From the NCBI RefSeq assembly GCF_048771995.1, contig NC_133044.1, positions 1,198,001 through 1,262,000 on the forward strand: DNA of 64,000 bases, read 5' to 3'. Below are positions 27,301 to 42,300 of the stretch, in pieces (positions within the stretch are counted from its first letter, which is position 1; every line of letters begins with the position of its first letter). Under the pieces are notes generated by a model. That model saw nothing but the letters and a program-made list of their open reading frames with translations. It ran no database searches and had not been told where the DNA came from. This DNA comes from Taeniopygia guttata (Eukaryota > Chordata > Aves > Passeriformes > Estrildidae). The translations under genes and the position numbers were made by a program.

Positions 27301-30300
27301 TATTTTTGTTGTAATTAGATAACTGATAAAATAGAAACTCCATTATTTTGTGATATTAAGGGGGGGGGGGGGGAAGTGATGGAGTTTTGTGGATAGTTTA
27401 TATTTCTTCAGAAAAGCTGTTCCTAAGCAGCTGAGAAGTGTTCTCTGGTGGTCCTGCTGAGTCAGATACTTCCAAGAGGAGATGGTTATTCATTCCCTGC
27501 TTAGCCCACACAACAAACTGACCTGTTCCCAAGCTGTGTGGGTGCTGAGAGTCTCTTGTGGGTGATGTGGATGAGTCAAAGCCGTGCCAGGGCTGCTGGG
27601 AGGATCAGATCTGCGCTTCGGGAGATCCCACTGAGGGATAACATTTCCTTGGATGGGGTTGGGTTCTGTGGGACCTGCAGGAGCAGCCGCACGAGACGGT
27701 GGGAGGCTCCTGGTGGTGGTGCTGCCGGGGAAGTCGAGGTGGATTTTCCATTTGCACTAAAGTGACAGAATTTCACATCCTCTCGTTTTCCTCCTGCAGC
27801 TTCATGTTTCCCGTGGCAGGTGGTTTGGGCCCCCCTCAAGGTACGTATCGGCTTCACATTTTGAGCACAAAATTCTTGACTTTGTTTAGACAAATTAGAC
27901 CTAAACCAGGTCTGCAGTGATGTTCAGAGGTGTGATTATTAATTGAACCCCATGGCTGGTTTTTGCCCTTGAATTCAGCTCTGCTCAAATGACTCTCACT
28001 CCTCTGCTGGGAAAGCCTCCAGTGTGCTGTTGAAGCAGCGCCACCAGAATCTGGATTAAAGGTCCAGGAAAACTACATCTCCCTTTTTAACCTGAATTGG
28101 CCTTTTAGACTCTGGTGTTATTTTGAGTGTGGTATTTCACCTCTCTCTGCTTCATCTCCCAGCTGTGTATACCCATACTGTGTGGGTGTTGCAAGACCTG
28201 GTAAATATTTACAAAGCACATCAAGACCCCAGGACAAGAGTCACAACCTGTGTGGAAAGTATTAATACAATGGCAGAGCCTCAGCCTTAAATTGCCTTTG
28301 TTCTCATTCCTGATGCAGTGCTGTTTGTTTAATTAGAGGAAAATATGCAGAGAATTTATGGGGAAAATAGAGAGTTTTTTATTGAAATCGCAGGGACTGA
28401 TTCATGGATTATTCCTGCCTGTGTCATGCCCTCCTGGAGTGTTTTTGCATAATTATCTCCATGGTGTGCTGGTAACAAGTTCATGTTAGTGTTTGTCTCC
28501 CAAGACAGCAAAATGTGAGACAGGAAGATGCTGAAATGTAACACACTTGCTTTATTCAGTGAATTAATACATTCCAGCTTGATTTGTCCAATTTTGTGCA
28601 TGTTTAGCTTTTACTGACATACATGTAGTGGGCTAATTAACCTAAAGTGTGCTAATTAACCTACAGACAAGTTATCCAGCCAGGTCAGAGTGTGAAGTTG
28701 CTTTGTGAAAGGTTGACTTTATTTCCCAAGATTTATTTTCAGAAGCTGCTGGTTTCAAGAGAAATAGGAATTACCAGCACCAGTCACTGTGGTTAATTAA
28801 AGAGTTTTAATTGGAAATGACCCTTCCAAAAATCACATGGGAAAAAACCCACAGAGAATCTTTAGGATGGTGGGATAATTCATCAGGTTAGTTACTGAAA
28901 AGCCCTGTAATATTTTTCCCTGTAGAATGACCAGTGTCTAAACTAAGGAGATTTCTATGACTGCCTGCAGTGTAGCAAATGTTATTATTTTTATTTTTAA
29001 ACAGTCCAGCTCAACTCAAGAGTTTTTTTACTTTCCTTTGCTGGTTTAGTAAACAAAAAAACCAAAACTAAAACAATTAAATGGGGGAGGCAGGGTTAGA
29101 GAAGGGGAAAAAAAAAGCTTTTAACATTAACTGGGCACTTAGCTTGTTTAATGTTTCATTGCAGGGATGATTCCTATGCAACAGCAAGGGTTTCCAATGG
29201 TTCCTGTCATGCAGACCAACATGCCAGGGATGATGGGAATGAATTATGGCTCTCAGATGCCTCCTGGACCCATGGCCATGCAGGTGTGTGGCAATGATTT
29301 TTCTTTTTCCTCAAAGTAACTTTGTCTTTAGTGCTGCTGTTGCTAATTGAGGAATAAGAATTAAATATGAACAGATTATATTATATTTTCTCTCTTTTAA
29401 TCTGTTGTTTTCTATTTAGCACCATATATGCTTATGTACAGTTTTGCACTTTGCTGAAAGTCAATGTTTTTGCATGACTTTGTAACCAAATTGCTGTGTC
29501 ACAAATGGAATTTATTGTTTTGCCATCTCCTTACACTCCCTTCCCTCCCCCAGCTGCAATTTATTATGTTATTTTGGCAAAATTTATAGTAGGAAGATGT
29601 TTTTATGAGAGCTGGTCTAAAAATAATAAACAACTTTTGTTCTCTTCCTACGTGTTCTGAGACCAAATGCAAAATGAATTGCAAGAAAAATAATTATTTT
29701 CTGTCTCCTTCTATATTAGGCAGCTTTGCTGCTCTAAGTGTCCCAGAATATATTCCTCAGCAAATGCTTCTGATACAGTTTATTCAGACAAGGCTCCTCT
29801 TGGCTGTTGTCATATATTGTTGGTTCCCTGGATATGTCTGGGAAACACCTAGACCACATTTTCCAGCATCTGTGGTTGGTAGGAGGGGGTATAAAAATAT
29901 GAAATTCCTTAGAATAGGAACAAAAATCCGAAGAAAACCCGTACTGAGCGGTGTGGGATGGCTGTAGCCTTGCTGCTCTTGGGGCAGGCTGGATTTGAAG
30001 AGCTGTTTTTTGACAGTTTTCCCCAATTCCGTGAGGCTGAGCGCTTGTGGAGAGGAAGAGTGCCATCTACTGAGGGCACTGCTCCTCCAGCACTCCCTAA
30101 CACCAGCCTCCACTTCATTGGCACTGCCAACTTTGGCTTTTTCTGCGGGGAAAAAAAATACACTGGAGCTGAAACCCCCCCTGGAGCTGTGTGCTGTGTT
30201 TGGTTGCAGGGTGGCATGGCCCTCGGGCCGATGCCAGCAGCTGGAATGCCCTACATGGGCCAGGCCTCCTTCCTGGGAATGCGCCCCGCCGCCCCGCAGT

Positions 30301-33300
30301 ACGGCCCCGACATGCAGAAGCAGTTTGCAGAGGAGCAGCAGTAAGTGGCACTCACTGACTCCTGGGGAGGGGAGATGTGCTTTCTCTGGAGCAGCATTGT
30401 TTGGGGCTGTAGAATATTGCTGGATGTTCCGTTGCCTCTGAACTTCGTGGTGCTTGTCCAGGTCTGAGAAGAAGCAGGAGTGTGTGCACCAAACCATCTG
30501 AATTGGAGACAGCAGAAATGGAGAAATCAAACACAAACCTGACATGAAAAGTCTCATAAAATTTTTTAAAATATATTATTTTTAAAATCATTTTCCTTCA
30601 GGAAGAGGTTTGAGCACCAGCAGAAGTTCTTAGAGGAAGAGAGAAAACGGCGGCAGTTTGAAGAGCAGAAACAAAAGCTGAGACTCCTGAGCAGTGTGAA
30701 ACCCAAGGTATGGCCTGATAATGAGTGGGGTGTTTCTTTTTTCAGGTTTTCTTTTAATAGCTTTTAATGGGAGGGTCTCTTTCTACAAGCAAATCAGTGG
30801 GAATTGCATGAGATGCCAGATTATGGCTCGAAAAACCTCTGGAGGAGTCAGTCCTATACATGCTCTGCCAGCACCAGGCATTGCTAATTCTGGTACTGAA
30901 GAAGTGTGTGGGTATTGGAAGAAAACTGAGCTGTTGTCAATTTTTCAAAACGTTTTCTGTGCTGTTTCAGACAGGTGAAAAAAGCAGAGATGATGCTTTG
31001 GAAGCCATTAAAGGGAACTTAGATGGCTTTTCTAGAGATGCTAAAATGCACCCAACACCAGCAACACATGCAAAAAAGCCAGGTTTGTAATTTTCCTCAT
31101 TTTTCAACTGAAAATAAAACTCCAACGTTTGAAATCCTCAGCAGGGGGGCTAATTCCAGAAAGTATTTTTATTTGCTGGTACGAAATGAGTGGATTAACA
31201 GTTTTGTAAAATCAAATGTCATTCTGGGTGCTGTTTGTTTGGTCAGGATATGAGGGTGAAATATTAGATACCAGTTGTTATTAAAAGACTAGAAATCTTT
31301 AACAGAAAGCCTCATGTGCTGTGCTAAATGTGAAGCATCAAGGGAATTGACAAAACGTTTGTTCTTTTCTAGTCAAAGCATTAATTAATGTTTTGCAGAG
31401 TGCTTTTGAAGATGAGAAGTGGTATTTAAGTGCTAAGAATGATCAAAACCACGTATAAAGACATGAGTGCAGTGTCACAGCTGGCTGATGTGTCGTTGGG
31501 CATGGTCAAACCAAGCCTCTGTGTTCTCAGTAATTACACTGGCAACAATTGCCACTTAAGATTTCACGTGGTCTGTAGTGTAGTCTTTTTAGTGTCTAGC
31601 CTGAAAGAAAGCTTATCTAGGCCAAGCTTTTTCCTATATAAAATTTGTGTCTGCTGTGGATTCACTCCTTGGTAAGTTTGCACTTACAGGTGGTCTCTGA
31701 CAACTTCCCTCTGTCTGTAGATTTGCCTGTCCTTCACCAGTTCTGTTGAAATGAGTAACACTGAAAGGACTCAAGCAGAAAATTGTCTACATGAGCAGAC
31801 ATTTCTTTTGTACTTTATGATACATTGCTGAGTTTCTATGGATAAAACACTCCTTTGAGGGAGAATGTCCCCTGACAGACTCCATTATGTCCAGTTTGAA
31901 ATACCACCTCTGGATTTGTTTTGACCCTGTCTGCTTAAAACAGACAGAATACTTTCACAGTCAGTGTGAAGAACCAAATTTCAGTGTCTACATCCTGAAA
32001 AGTTGGGAGAGAAGATGTGTGGTTGGAAGGGGCTGCTCAGTTTTCCCTTGTGTTAGTGACACCCTTCACGTGTCACCACACAGACTCCACGCTGCTCCTC
32101 CTCGCCCCTTTGCTGTGTATTCCCAGTGTTTGGCACTTTTCCCACAGTCCCACCTGTGACCCTTATTCCTCATCACTTTGCCTTGTGTGTTCATTCCATT
32201 TGCAGATCATCCCACACCATCCCATTGTGCTGTGTCTGTTTCCCATTCTGCTTTTCTCCATGATGAAGAATTTAGTGACTTTATGCAAGGGCCTGTTGAA
32301 ACCCCCAAACTGGTGCCTCAATCCACCTCTCAGCCTTTCCATCCTGCCACTGAGGCTGGGCAGCTGCTTTCAGAGAGGGCTGTGCTCCAACCTGTCCCTC
32401 CAGCCCAGGCTCCAGTGTTATCCACCCTGCATGGTTCAGCTGGGCAGGTTCCTTATTTTCCTACCTCTGCATCTCCATCCAATACCCATAAAACAGGTAA
32501 CTCTAAAGTATCTTCTTTTACATGTCACCCTCTGAGCTACACACAGTCTTTACATAATTTGTTGGGGTTTTTTTTTCAGCCTGGCAGGAAAAAATAATTT
32601 AGGCAATTAAGAAAAAACCTGCTGATCCATGATTTTAGTTCCCTTCTTGCTTCCCTTAGAGCTGCCTGTAAAAGCAAGTCATGTGTGGATCCAAATACTG
32701 CTAAATACACACATACCTGACCTTAGGTGAATTAAATCTTGTATTTTAGCATCATCCTAAATCTGTGGGGTAGAAAAAAACACAGTTGAGATGGTGATAT
32801 ATGAAATAATGATTATGCTTCTGTGGAGCACTTGTGTGCTTCCTCTCTTGGAGGCTGAAGGGATGTTGGTGAGATGAACATGAAGAGTTTTGGAGATGTA
32901 AGTAGATACTGGGCACTTCTGCTCGTAATGCCTGGATGACTACACAACAATAATTGTAATACATGAAATAGTTTTGTGTCTTGCTCCTCTTACCTGTTTT
33001 TTGCGTGTTGAATTTGTTGTGTTTGTGGTAAGTAAAGGGCAGAACCAGGCTCTGAAAGAGAGGGTGGTGCTGTTGGTCGGAGCTGGGGCTGATCATCTCT
33101 AACTCATCAGTGGTACCAAAAATACTTCTCCTTTGAAAAGTGTGGAAGTGCAGTCTGGGCAGTTCCTAACAAAGTATAAATAATCCCTCCTGCTGTTTAT
33201 TCAGGCTCTTCCTTGGAGGAGAAAGCCTTAGCTCATGGCTCAGATGAATCTGAACAAGAGCAAACCAAACTTAAAACCTCCGAAGTTGGGCACAAAGCCT

Positions 33301-36300
33301 CGGCTGCAAGCCAAGCCCATCCCAGTCTCACCAGCAGTGACTGGGATGTTGTAGGTGGACATGAAAGTGGTCCCACTGCTGCTGCAGAGGTGCACAAGGC
33401 TTCAGAACAAAACAGAGCAGTTGAAGAGTGTGGTGAGCAATCAAAACGTTTGACAGAATTTCAATCTAATGAGATGCTGCTTGGTGCTAACGCTCTGTTC
33501 ACTAATTCCAAGGCCAACCCTGCACAATTTTGCTCTGAACGCCTGCTTGAATAATATGTCAGTGCCTCCTGCTCCTTGCTCAAAGTGTAACTGCCATGAT
33601 TTTGCTCTGAACTTTCTCCATATGAGTTTTATTGTTGTAATCACTTTTAACACGTTTGTTTAATCGAGTTTGCTGTTTTAAAATATTCTGTCCTGTCTTG
33701 GGGAAAAAGAAGTTGTGCTGTCTGAAGATATTTTTAAAAAACTGTCTAGGGAAACCTACCACTAAAGGTGGTCAGTGTCATGGTGGGTTTTAATCTTTTA
33801 GCCTTGAGGGGATAAAATCTTGCCAGGTTTAAACTCTTGGCTAGTTAATACTTATTTCTCGAGTATTTGCTGCTCATACACATTATGTGTAAAACCACCT
33901 GTGTTTTAGGGGTGAATATTCAAAAGATAGTCTCGAGGAAAACTTAAAACAAGGTTTTATTCCAGTTTGGATTTTGTTAAATCTGTTGACTGAGTATGGA
34001 AGGGGGGTTAAAACTGAAGAATAACGAGATCTGAGGAAGTGGCAAATTTATTTTACTTGGTTGATGAAATTGAAGGAATTACTTATATTAGAATGTGCTT
34101 GGAGTTGTGGGATAATTAGAAATTAGACTGCAGTCAAGAGGAGATGCAAGGGTACTGGGAAAGACACTGAAATCTGAAATGATGCTGATTTTGGTCAGAG
34201 CTCCATTCAAGGTGAGCATAAAATCTGCTGAGGAAGACTGAGGGGAAGAGCCCACATAGTGGAGAAGGAAATAACCGATTTTCAGGGAGTGAAGTGTGTC
34301 AGGTCATCTTACAAAAGTCTGTAGTAGTGGAGGTGGCTGTGGTGTCCCCTGGAGCTGCAGACTGGGAGCAGTGGATAGAGGTTTGAGGATGTGGGATATG
34401 ATCTTGCTGAGGTTCAGTCCCTTGGCTGTTTGTGGATTTCCCAGGGGAGAATGTTCTGGGGGAACATCGTGGGGGTTATGGTAGGTATGGATTGATTTAT
34501 TCCACAAATAGCCAGCAGGGAGCTGATGGGAAGCTGAATTTGTTATGACACAGAACTGCTGTGAAACTTGAAGACAATGAGACTTTAGGTTCTGTACATC
34601 TGCACGTTGAGGGAGGCACATGAGGAGCTCCTTATTTCATTTACATATATAACTATAATCTACTACTGCCACATCATTCTAGTTATTATTTCATATTCCT
34701 GCAGTATCTGTTTTTTCCTCTGAGCACAGTGATTCCAATCTGAAATCTTTGCCTGATATGCTGAATGGTGCTGACCAGCTGTGGTGTAGCCTCTTCAGAT
34801 CATTGTACTCTGTATCCTAATACAACTGTTTTTCTTACTGAATGGAATACCTTTAGGAGTTGGAGTGTTCCCTCCCCAGGACCCCATCCAGCAAATTATG
34901 CCTCCCTGGATTTACAGTGACAGCTTGGTCCCAGGTAAAGCAACCAGTGGGCATTTGGCCAGGTGGGCAGTGCAAAGTGTCAATGTACCTGTGCTTGCAT
35001 GGCCACTTACTGTTCAGAGCCTTATTCCCTCATCAAAAGAGTCCTGGATCTTTGATATGTTACATATTTATGGTGTCTTATCTGCATTTGAAGAAGCAGG
35101 GGTTTGGACATTTGAGCATGTTAACAAATTCCAGATTAAACATTTATGGCAGCAGCTTATCCCAGCAGAGGATGCCTTGCTGATAATGCTGCTTTCACGG
35201 GTATTCTGTTTTTTGGCATGTGTTGTAATTAGGCAGGCTCATTTCTGAAGGCTGTGTGTCTTCTATGTGTAAATAACACAGTGAATAGAAAATGAATTGC
35301 TGTAGTAAATATTGATTACATGAGGTTTGAGTACATAAGGCTCTTAGAACTATCTTTTCATCTGGGTTATTCTGCAATTTCATTAAAGAAAAGTGGTTTG
35401 AAATGCAGCACTAAGTGTATTTGATATAAAATATTTCTCAGTTTGAGTTACACTTGTCTGTAAAGACCATCCAATAACACATTTAGATGAAACATGGTGC
35501 TACAATACAGTGCCAGAATGCTCTTGCTTTACCTTACACTGAGTGCTCCTGATTTGATATCATGTTGAGTTTGAGACAGCATAAAAATGCAATAATATTT
35601 GAGAAGAGCAGTTGTCAGTGTCTAACGCTGCCTCCCTCACAACAGAGCTGTATAAGAAGATCTTAGAAACCACTCTGACTCCTGCTGGCATTGACACAGC
35701 CAAGCTCTACCCCATCCTGATGTCCTCGGGACTGCCCAGGGAGACCCTGGGGCAGATCTGGGCCTTGGCCAACCGCACCACGCCTGGAAAGCTGACCAAG
35801 GAGGAGCTCTACTCCGTGCTGGCCATGATAGCAGTGACCCAGGTATGCTCTCACCTGGCAGCCCTGAGCAGCTGCCCTGGGCTGCACACCTCCTGCAAAA
35901 CACTGCTTCTGGTGAAGTGCAGCGCAGAAACTGCCCTTGTAACATCGGTGGGATTGCAATCTTAGCAATTTCATCACTTGCATTTCAGTTACTCTCCTGT
36001 AAAACACTGCTTCTGGTGAAGTCCAGCGCAGAAACTGCCCTTGTAACTTCAGTGGGATTGCAGTCTTAGCAATTTCATCACTTACATTTCAATTACTCTT
36101 TCATTTAGTGTCAACTGAAGTTCTTAGATACAGGTAGAAATCTCATCTGTATATATTTTTAATATCAAATGCAACAAGTGACAGGACAAGAATATGTGGC
36201 CTCAAGCTGTGCCAGAGGAGTTTCAGCTGGAACACGAGGAAGAGTTTATTAATGGAAAAGGTTATTAAGTAGTGGAAGGGGCTGCCCAGGGAGGTGGTGG

Positions 36301-39300
36301 AGGTGTCCAAGGAAGGACAGCGCTCTGGGCTGGGTGACAGGGTGGGTCAAAAGATGGACTCAATGGCCTTGAAGGCCTTTTCCTACCTCTGTGTGGAATA
36401 TAATTCACTTACACGAACCTTGATGGCGTATTTGGATGTGGGAGGTTTACTGGGAGCTTGACCAGTACCCTGCTCCTTGTTGGCTTCAGCACAACGAGCT
36501 GCAGCCTGGACCTGAGAACACACTGCAGCCTTTGATCAGCACTGCAGCTGTAACTAACCGTGTGCTTGTTGCCTCTGCAGAGAGGGATCCCTGCCGTGAG
36601 CCCTGACGTGCTGAACCAGTTTCCAGCCGCGCCCGTCCCCACCCTGTCCGGGTTCCCGGTGCCGCTGCCCGGCGGGGTGAGCCAGCCCCCGCTGCTGCCC
36701 GCGGCTGCCCCGGCCTCCGTGGGGCTGGGCATCGGGCCCTCGGTGATGGGCATGAGCATCCCCGGCCCTGCTCCTGCTGCAGCTGCTGCTCCAGCCCCGG
36801 CTCCAGCGGGAGGAGCTGCAGCGCAGCCTGCGGGAGCCTTCCTGCCCTCCTACCCGCCCGGCCAGGTGAGCTCCTCCCTGCCCGCCAAACCCCCTTCCCT
36901 GCCAGGGAAATTAGCCTGGCACTTCCAGCCTTACGTGGTGAGAACAGGTCTGAAGTAAATGGCAAAACACCCCAGAGCTGAAATGCAGCATGTGATGTCT
37001 GAAAATGTGAAGTGCCACTAAGGGCGTACTTTCATTTTTTCAGTTCTTTCTGGAGTCATAAGAAGAGGTACAAAAGTGTTCTGTATTCCAAAGAGGATTT
37101 AGTTGTAGTTAGGATTTTGTAACGCACATAAAATGGAATTTTATGTTAAACTGCACAGCAGCTGTTAAAATAGAAGTTTCAGGAGCAGCAGAGAACACTG
37201 AAAACCTTCTGTTTACAGAGGTAAATCATGTGGGGATAAATTTTGCTGTTTGCAGACATGCTTCATCCTAAAGAAAATACTCTTTGTGGTGCTATTAATT
37301 TAAAATTATTCATTGATTTAGATTATTATTATTTGTCCTGTATTAAAAGATGACATGGCTATGATCAATAACACATTTATTGTGAAATAATGAACTGTTG
37401 TCCATTCTTGCTCCTTGTAATCCTGTGTATGTTTGAGTAGGGCAAGGTGCAGACAAAGTGGAAGTGCTGATGATGCTGGTGTTGAAAGGTTCTTTTCCTT
37501 CTTTTTTTCCCCTTCTAATCACACTTTTCTATGCTGCTTTCATGTATGACAATTTTAAGAGCCAGCAGCATAGCAATTAATGTCTTGTTTGTAATTCAGG
37601 TAGTAAAACCAGAAGATGATGACTTCCAGGAGTTTCAGGATGCCTCAAAGTCTGGCTCCCTGGATGACTCCTTCACTGATTTCCAGGGGGAGGCAGCCAA
37701 AGCAGCCAGCTCACAGCACCGGAGCAGGTACCAGGTCCTTGGTGTTTCTGTTATTTCTCTGGCCAAACTTTTGATACCTGACTATAAACCTCAACTGAAA
37801 CATCATTCAGACTCCAGCAATCCTGGCTTTTCCTTTGGGAGACAAGATGTAATCCCTGATCCGGCAGGTTTTGTATAACAAAATAAATAAACATGTTTCC
37901 TCTCTTTGACAGTTTACAATCGACCTTTCAAGATTTACAAAGACTACAGAATTTCAGCCTTCTTTCCTCTTCATTCACCTCCCAGGTGTCTAATTGTAGA
38001 CAGACACATTTTCTGGGTAGGAACTGGCTGTTCTTTGTGGCAAACAGAGCTCTGAATTCCATGTGATCCCTGATTACCAGGTGCTTCCTCAGCAGTGACA
38101 TCAAATGGGGATGTTCAACCCAGTTGTTCTCTTATGCTGAGAAAAATGGCTTCTGTGTAAGAAATATAATTTTCCTGATGGCACAGAAGTCCAGAATGCT
38201 TTGGTTTGGAAGGGACATTAAAGATCAGCAGTTCCACCCCCTACCCTGGGCCAGAAACACCTTTCATGACACCAAATTGCTTCAAACCCTGTGCAGCCTG
38301 GCCTTGGGCACTCCCAGGGACGTCAGTCAGTGCCACATGAGTCTGAAGATGCTGATTTAAATATATTTTGTGTTAGATGTCATTTTGCAGCTGAAGCTAA
38401 TCTTCTGAAAAGTGAAAGTTTTGACAGAAAACTGTTGCACAATGGGGAAGTAGAGGGTCATAAAGAAATATTTCAAAAATGGTGTTTCTTTTTTACTGCA
38501 GCAGTTCTCTTTATTCAGTTGTGAAAGCGTTCAGTTTTGAACAAAATGTTACAATGAGCTATAATCTAATTGCTTATGGAGCTTTATTTTAAAAAAAGCC
38601 ATCTGTGGAGTACAGCTGATTAACCATTCCATTTGCCAAGATTGCATATCTAATAGCCTGCTTTGCAGGGATGGGAAATTTAATTATATTACCATAAGCT
38701 CTGTTTTTTTGCCGTTGCACTGTCTGCCTGCAAGCACCACAGACCAGCATCAGCACATGTGTGCAAGTGCTTGGCTTGTGTGTTGCTTGTAGGCTGCTGA
38801 TAAGGAGATTTAAATGTCTCTGGAAAGATTCTTGCTCCAGGCTGAAGAATGCAATAGAAATTCATTCAGGTTTTCAATGTGAGTGACACAAACTGGAGGT
38901 AGAATGCATCATTCATATGTAAAGGATGTTGTTGTGTGGCGCTGCCAAGGTCTGATAACGGGGCTTGTGTGGAGGGCAAGCAAAGCTCTCTCCTAAATCT
39001 TCCAGCGTTTGCTAACAAGGTGTTAGGTTGTTGTGGCAGTTTTACTGGATAAAATAGAGTGTGTTTATGCAAAAAGACTTGCTTGTGTAACTGTGCACTA
39101 ATCCTTATTTTGCTGACTAGATACCTGCCTAAACTCCCTGATTGGCACTGACAAAAATTCAGAATTACTATTTCCCTTCCTTTGAACAGTGATCCCACTT
39201 TATTATCTTAATTTTACAATATGTAATGAGATATAATCAGAGTTAGATAAGCTGAAAGTATAGAGCTGTTAAAATCTCATGTAGTTTTAACTCTTTACTG

Positions 39301-42300
39301 TATCTGGTTCTATCGGGGTAATTTTCATAGGGATAAATTAAGCAGGATTGTTTCCTGGGGTGTGTCTGGGTGCTTGTTCTCTCCTGGGCTATGAATTTGT
39401 TGGTATAAAGTTCTGGAGTGTTTTGTTCATGGTTTTGATAAAATTAAAATCAAGAATGCTGCAAATTGACTTTGAACCAAGGAAATATGATTAGGTGAGC
39501 TAAAGTGGGAATTTACCCAGCTGAGGTCACTTACATCAGGGGCTGGATTAAACACTCATTAAGGCATAAACTTAGGTTTAGGAATGAAATTGTGTAGGCA
39601 TAATAAGAGGCTCCTTTAAATAAAACCTGGAAATGCAGATTTTTTATGGATAAATTAAGGAACTTTGCTTTTATCTCTTTTGTTTTTAGTGTTCCTTCTT
39701 TACTAATGCCACTCCCAGGTACCAAGCCACTTTCACCAGCTGACAAATATGCTGTGTTTAAAGGAATGGCAGCTGAGAAGCCTCCTGAGAGTGCAGCTGC
39801 TTTTGGAGGTAAAAGGACAAATACACAACCATTATGAGCAATTTATTGTACAATTTCATTTATCTTCTTTTTGGCATTGATAAGATATTCATATTTAAAA
39901 ATCAGAGTAATTAATGTAACTTTTTCTGTGTGAATTCATAATTTTGCTGTATGAATTAGTAATTTCTCTGTGTAAATGTATTTCTTTTCTCCTCATCTCT
40001 AGATGGAGGGGACAAGTACAGTGCTTTCCGGGAATTAGAGCAACCAGCAGAAAGCAAATACTTGGGTAAGCACTGGGGCTTTATTGGGTTTTCATTATAA
40101 TTTGTAGCATTTCTCTTTGAGCTGCAGAATTTCCATCTCTGCAATTCTAAGATAATGGTGGTGCTGCTTCTCTAAAAAAGTTGGTAGGAAGTATCTTGAA
40201 AAAAGAGGCCAATATCCTATTGGAACAATGTGCTGATGGTGTTTCTGGAAGGTTGGCATCTCTTCTGGGTGCTCCTGAGTTTTATTTTAAAGTGATGATG
40301 TGGTTGGAATTTGTTTTAAGTAAGGAGTCATTCATTTATGAAACCCCTGTGGTGTTTTGTGAGCTTCTCATGCTTGGAACCGCTTCAGGACTAAGTGCTT
40401 GCAGTAAAATGAAATAACATTTGATCTCTTTCTGTACATGTTCTAAAATATAGAAAGTTGCTGCATTTGCCTGCTGTCAAGGTCTGACCACTCTTAACCC
40501 TTTCACCAGCTTACATTTCTAATGGAAAAGTTTGCAACTCTTCAGTAAGTTTAGTTTGCTGTGCTGTTGCAGTTTTTGATCAATGAGTAGCAATTTCAGG
40601 AATATTTGTATTGTTGCTGAGCCAAATGAATTGCTTTGGAGGGGAGGGAGAATGGAATAAAAGGTCAGGTGTAGTTGTGCTCCTTTACTGCCATTACTAA
40701 GAGTATTGTTTTAAATCTTGGTTAAACTGATTTAAAGTGTGGCACTGGTAGCTTAATAATTAAATGCTAGTGGTGTTTTTCTAAAAGAGAAAAAAATCTA
40801 TTTATTGGACACTTGTCTTAAAGTAAGCATCAATACTTTACAAAAATTACAAGTAGTCCAAGTATGTACATGCTGGTGAATGGGTTAAACAATGTTTTCA
40901 TGTTCAAAAGAAAAAAGTTATAAAATTAGCGGACCAAAATATTGAATGTAAATCCAGTGAAAACATTCTTACCTCATGTTGGTTTTGTCTCAGCCATCTG
41001 GTGATCCCCCCTGAAAAAGCTGCAATATTTCAGAGGGAGGAAGGGAGGAATTGCTTCCCTAAAAAGCAAATACTGTATTGGCATAAGTGAAATTTAAAAT
41101 TGCATTCATTGTTTGGCAAACATGAGGAGGGTGAGGTGGGGAGAAGAACTTGCATGGAAGCCTCATAATGCAGTATTGATCTCTTTTTGAATCCATTTGT
41201 CATGGTGTGTTTTGATATTAAGTCAGTGTAAAGGGAATTTAATATGGCTTTGAGGCTATTTGAGAGAATTTAGTGTTTGCTGGAGTGAAAAGTAGAATCT
41301 CTGCCCTTGACACCTGTGTGGCTGATGGAAGTGGAGTTTGCAGTTCCTTGTGCATCCCGAGGTCTTCCATTTAAACAGTTTGCGTAAAACCTTCTGACCC
41401 TGCATGAGATAATTTGCTTGCTTGCATGGTGTGAATGTGCCGTGTTGGTCGTGCAGGGTTTAATTGTTGTTTTCTCCCTCTTTTCATTCGCAGGAGAGAA
41501 CCTTGCAGAGTTCAAGCCCACAGGAGCCGACGATGGTTTCACAGATTTCAAAACCGCTGACAGCATCTCCCCGTTAGAGGCACCCTCAAAAGACAAAACC
41601 TTCCCTGCACCCTTCCCTCCTCTGCCTGCTCAGCCAAAACAGCCAGCACAAGCCAAGACCCCTTTGAATCTGGCAGACTTGGAGCTCTTTTCCTCTCCTG
41701 GAGAAAACAAGCAGCCATCCTTCCCACCTGCATTTAACACCTCAAAACCGGGCTCCTTCCCCCCGCCACCCCTTCCATCCGCCTCTGCCCAGCCAGCACC
41801 CAGCAAAACTTCCAGCTTAGCTGATGACTTTGGAGAGTTCAGCCTTTTTGGGGAATTTTCTAATGGCGCATCAGCCAGTGGACAAGATGACTTTGCAGAT
41901 TTTATGGCTTTCAACAACAGCGGCGGGTTTTCCGAACAAAAACCTGACGACAAATACAACACGCTCAAGCTGGAGGCCAGCCCTGGCGCTCAGGCTGGCT
42001 CCTCGGGCAGCACAGCGAAGGGTGGGCAGAGCTCTGCCACCACTGCTACGCCCACCAAGTATGACATCTTCAAGCAGCTGTCCCTGGAGGGCTCCGCAGC
42101 GGGCTTCGAGGAGGCCAAGGACAGCGCGCTCTCCTCGGTGAAGAGCGATGATGACTTTGCCGACTTCCACTCCAACAAGTTTTCTTCCAGCAGCGCCGAG
42201 AAGTCGCTGGTGGACAAAGTGGCAGCGTTCAAGCAGGCCAAAGAAGACTCTGCTTCGGTGAAATCCCTGGATCTGCCTTCCATCGGCGGCAGCAGCGTGG

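Larger units (their letters stand above)
27841..41493 (+). other. SYNRG: SYNRG introns 2-14, overview
   Basis: Introns here range from about 0.2 to 2.0 kb and are AT-rich. The longest are 27841-29164, 31083-32205, 33433-34856, 37728-39689 and 40066-41493. Apart from the listed CR1 pieces and a tandem duplication I see no genes or RNA structures in them. Confidence 0.5.
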
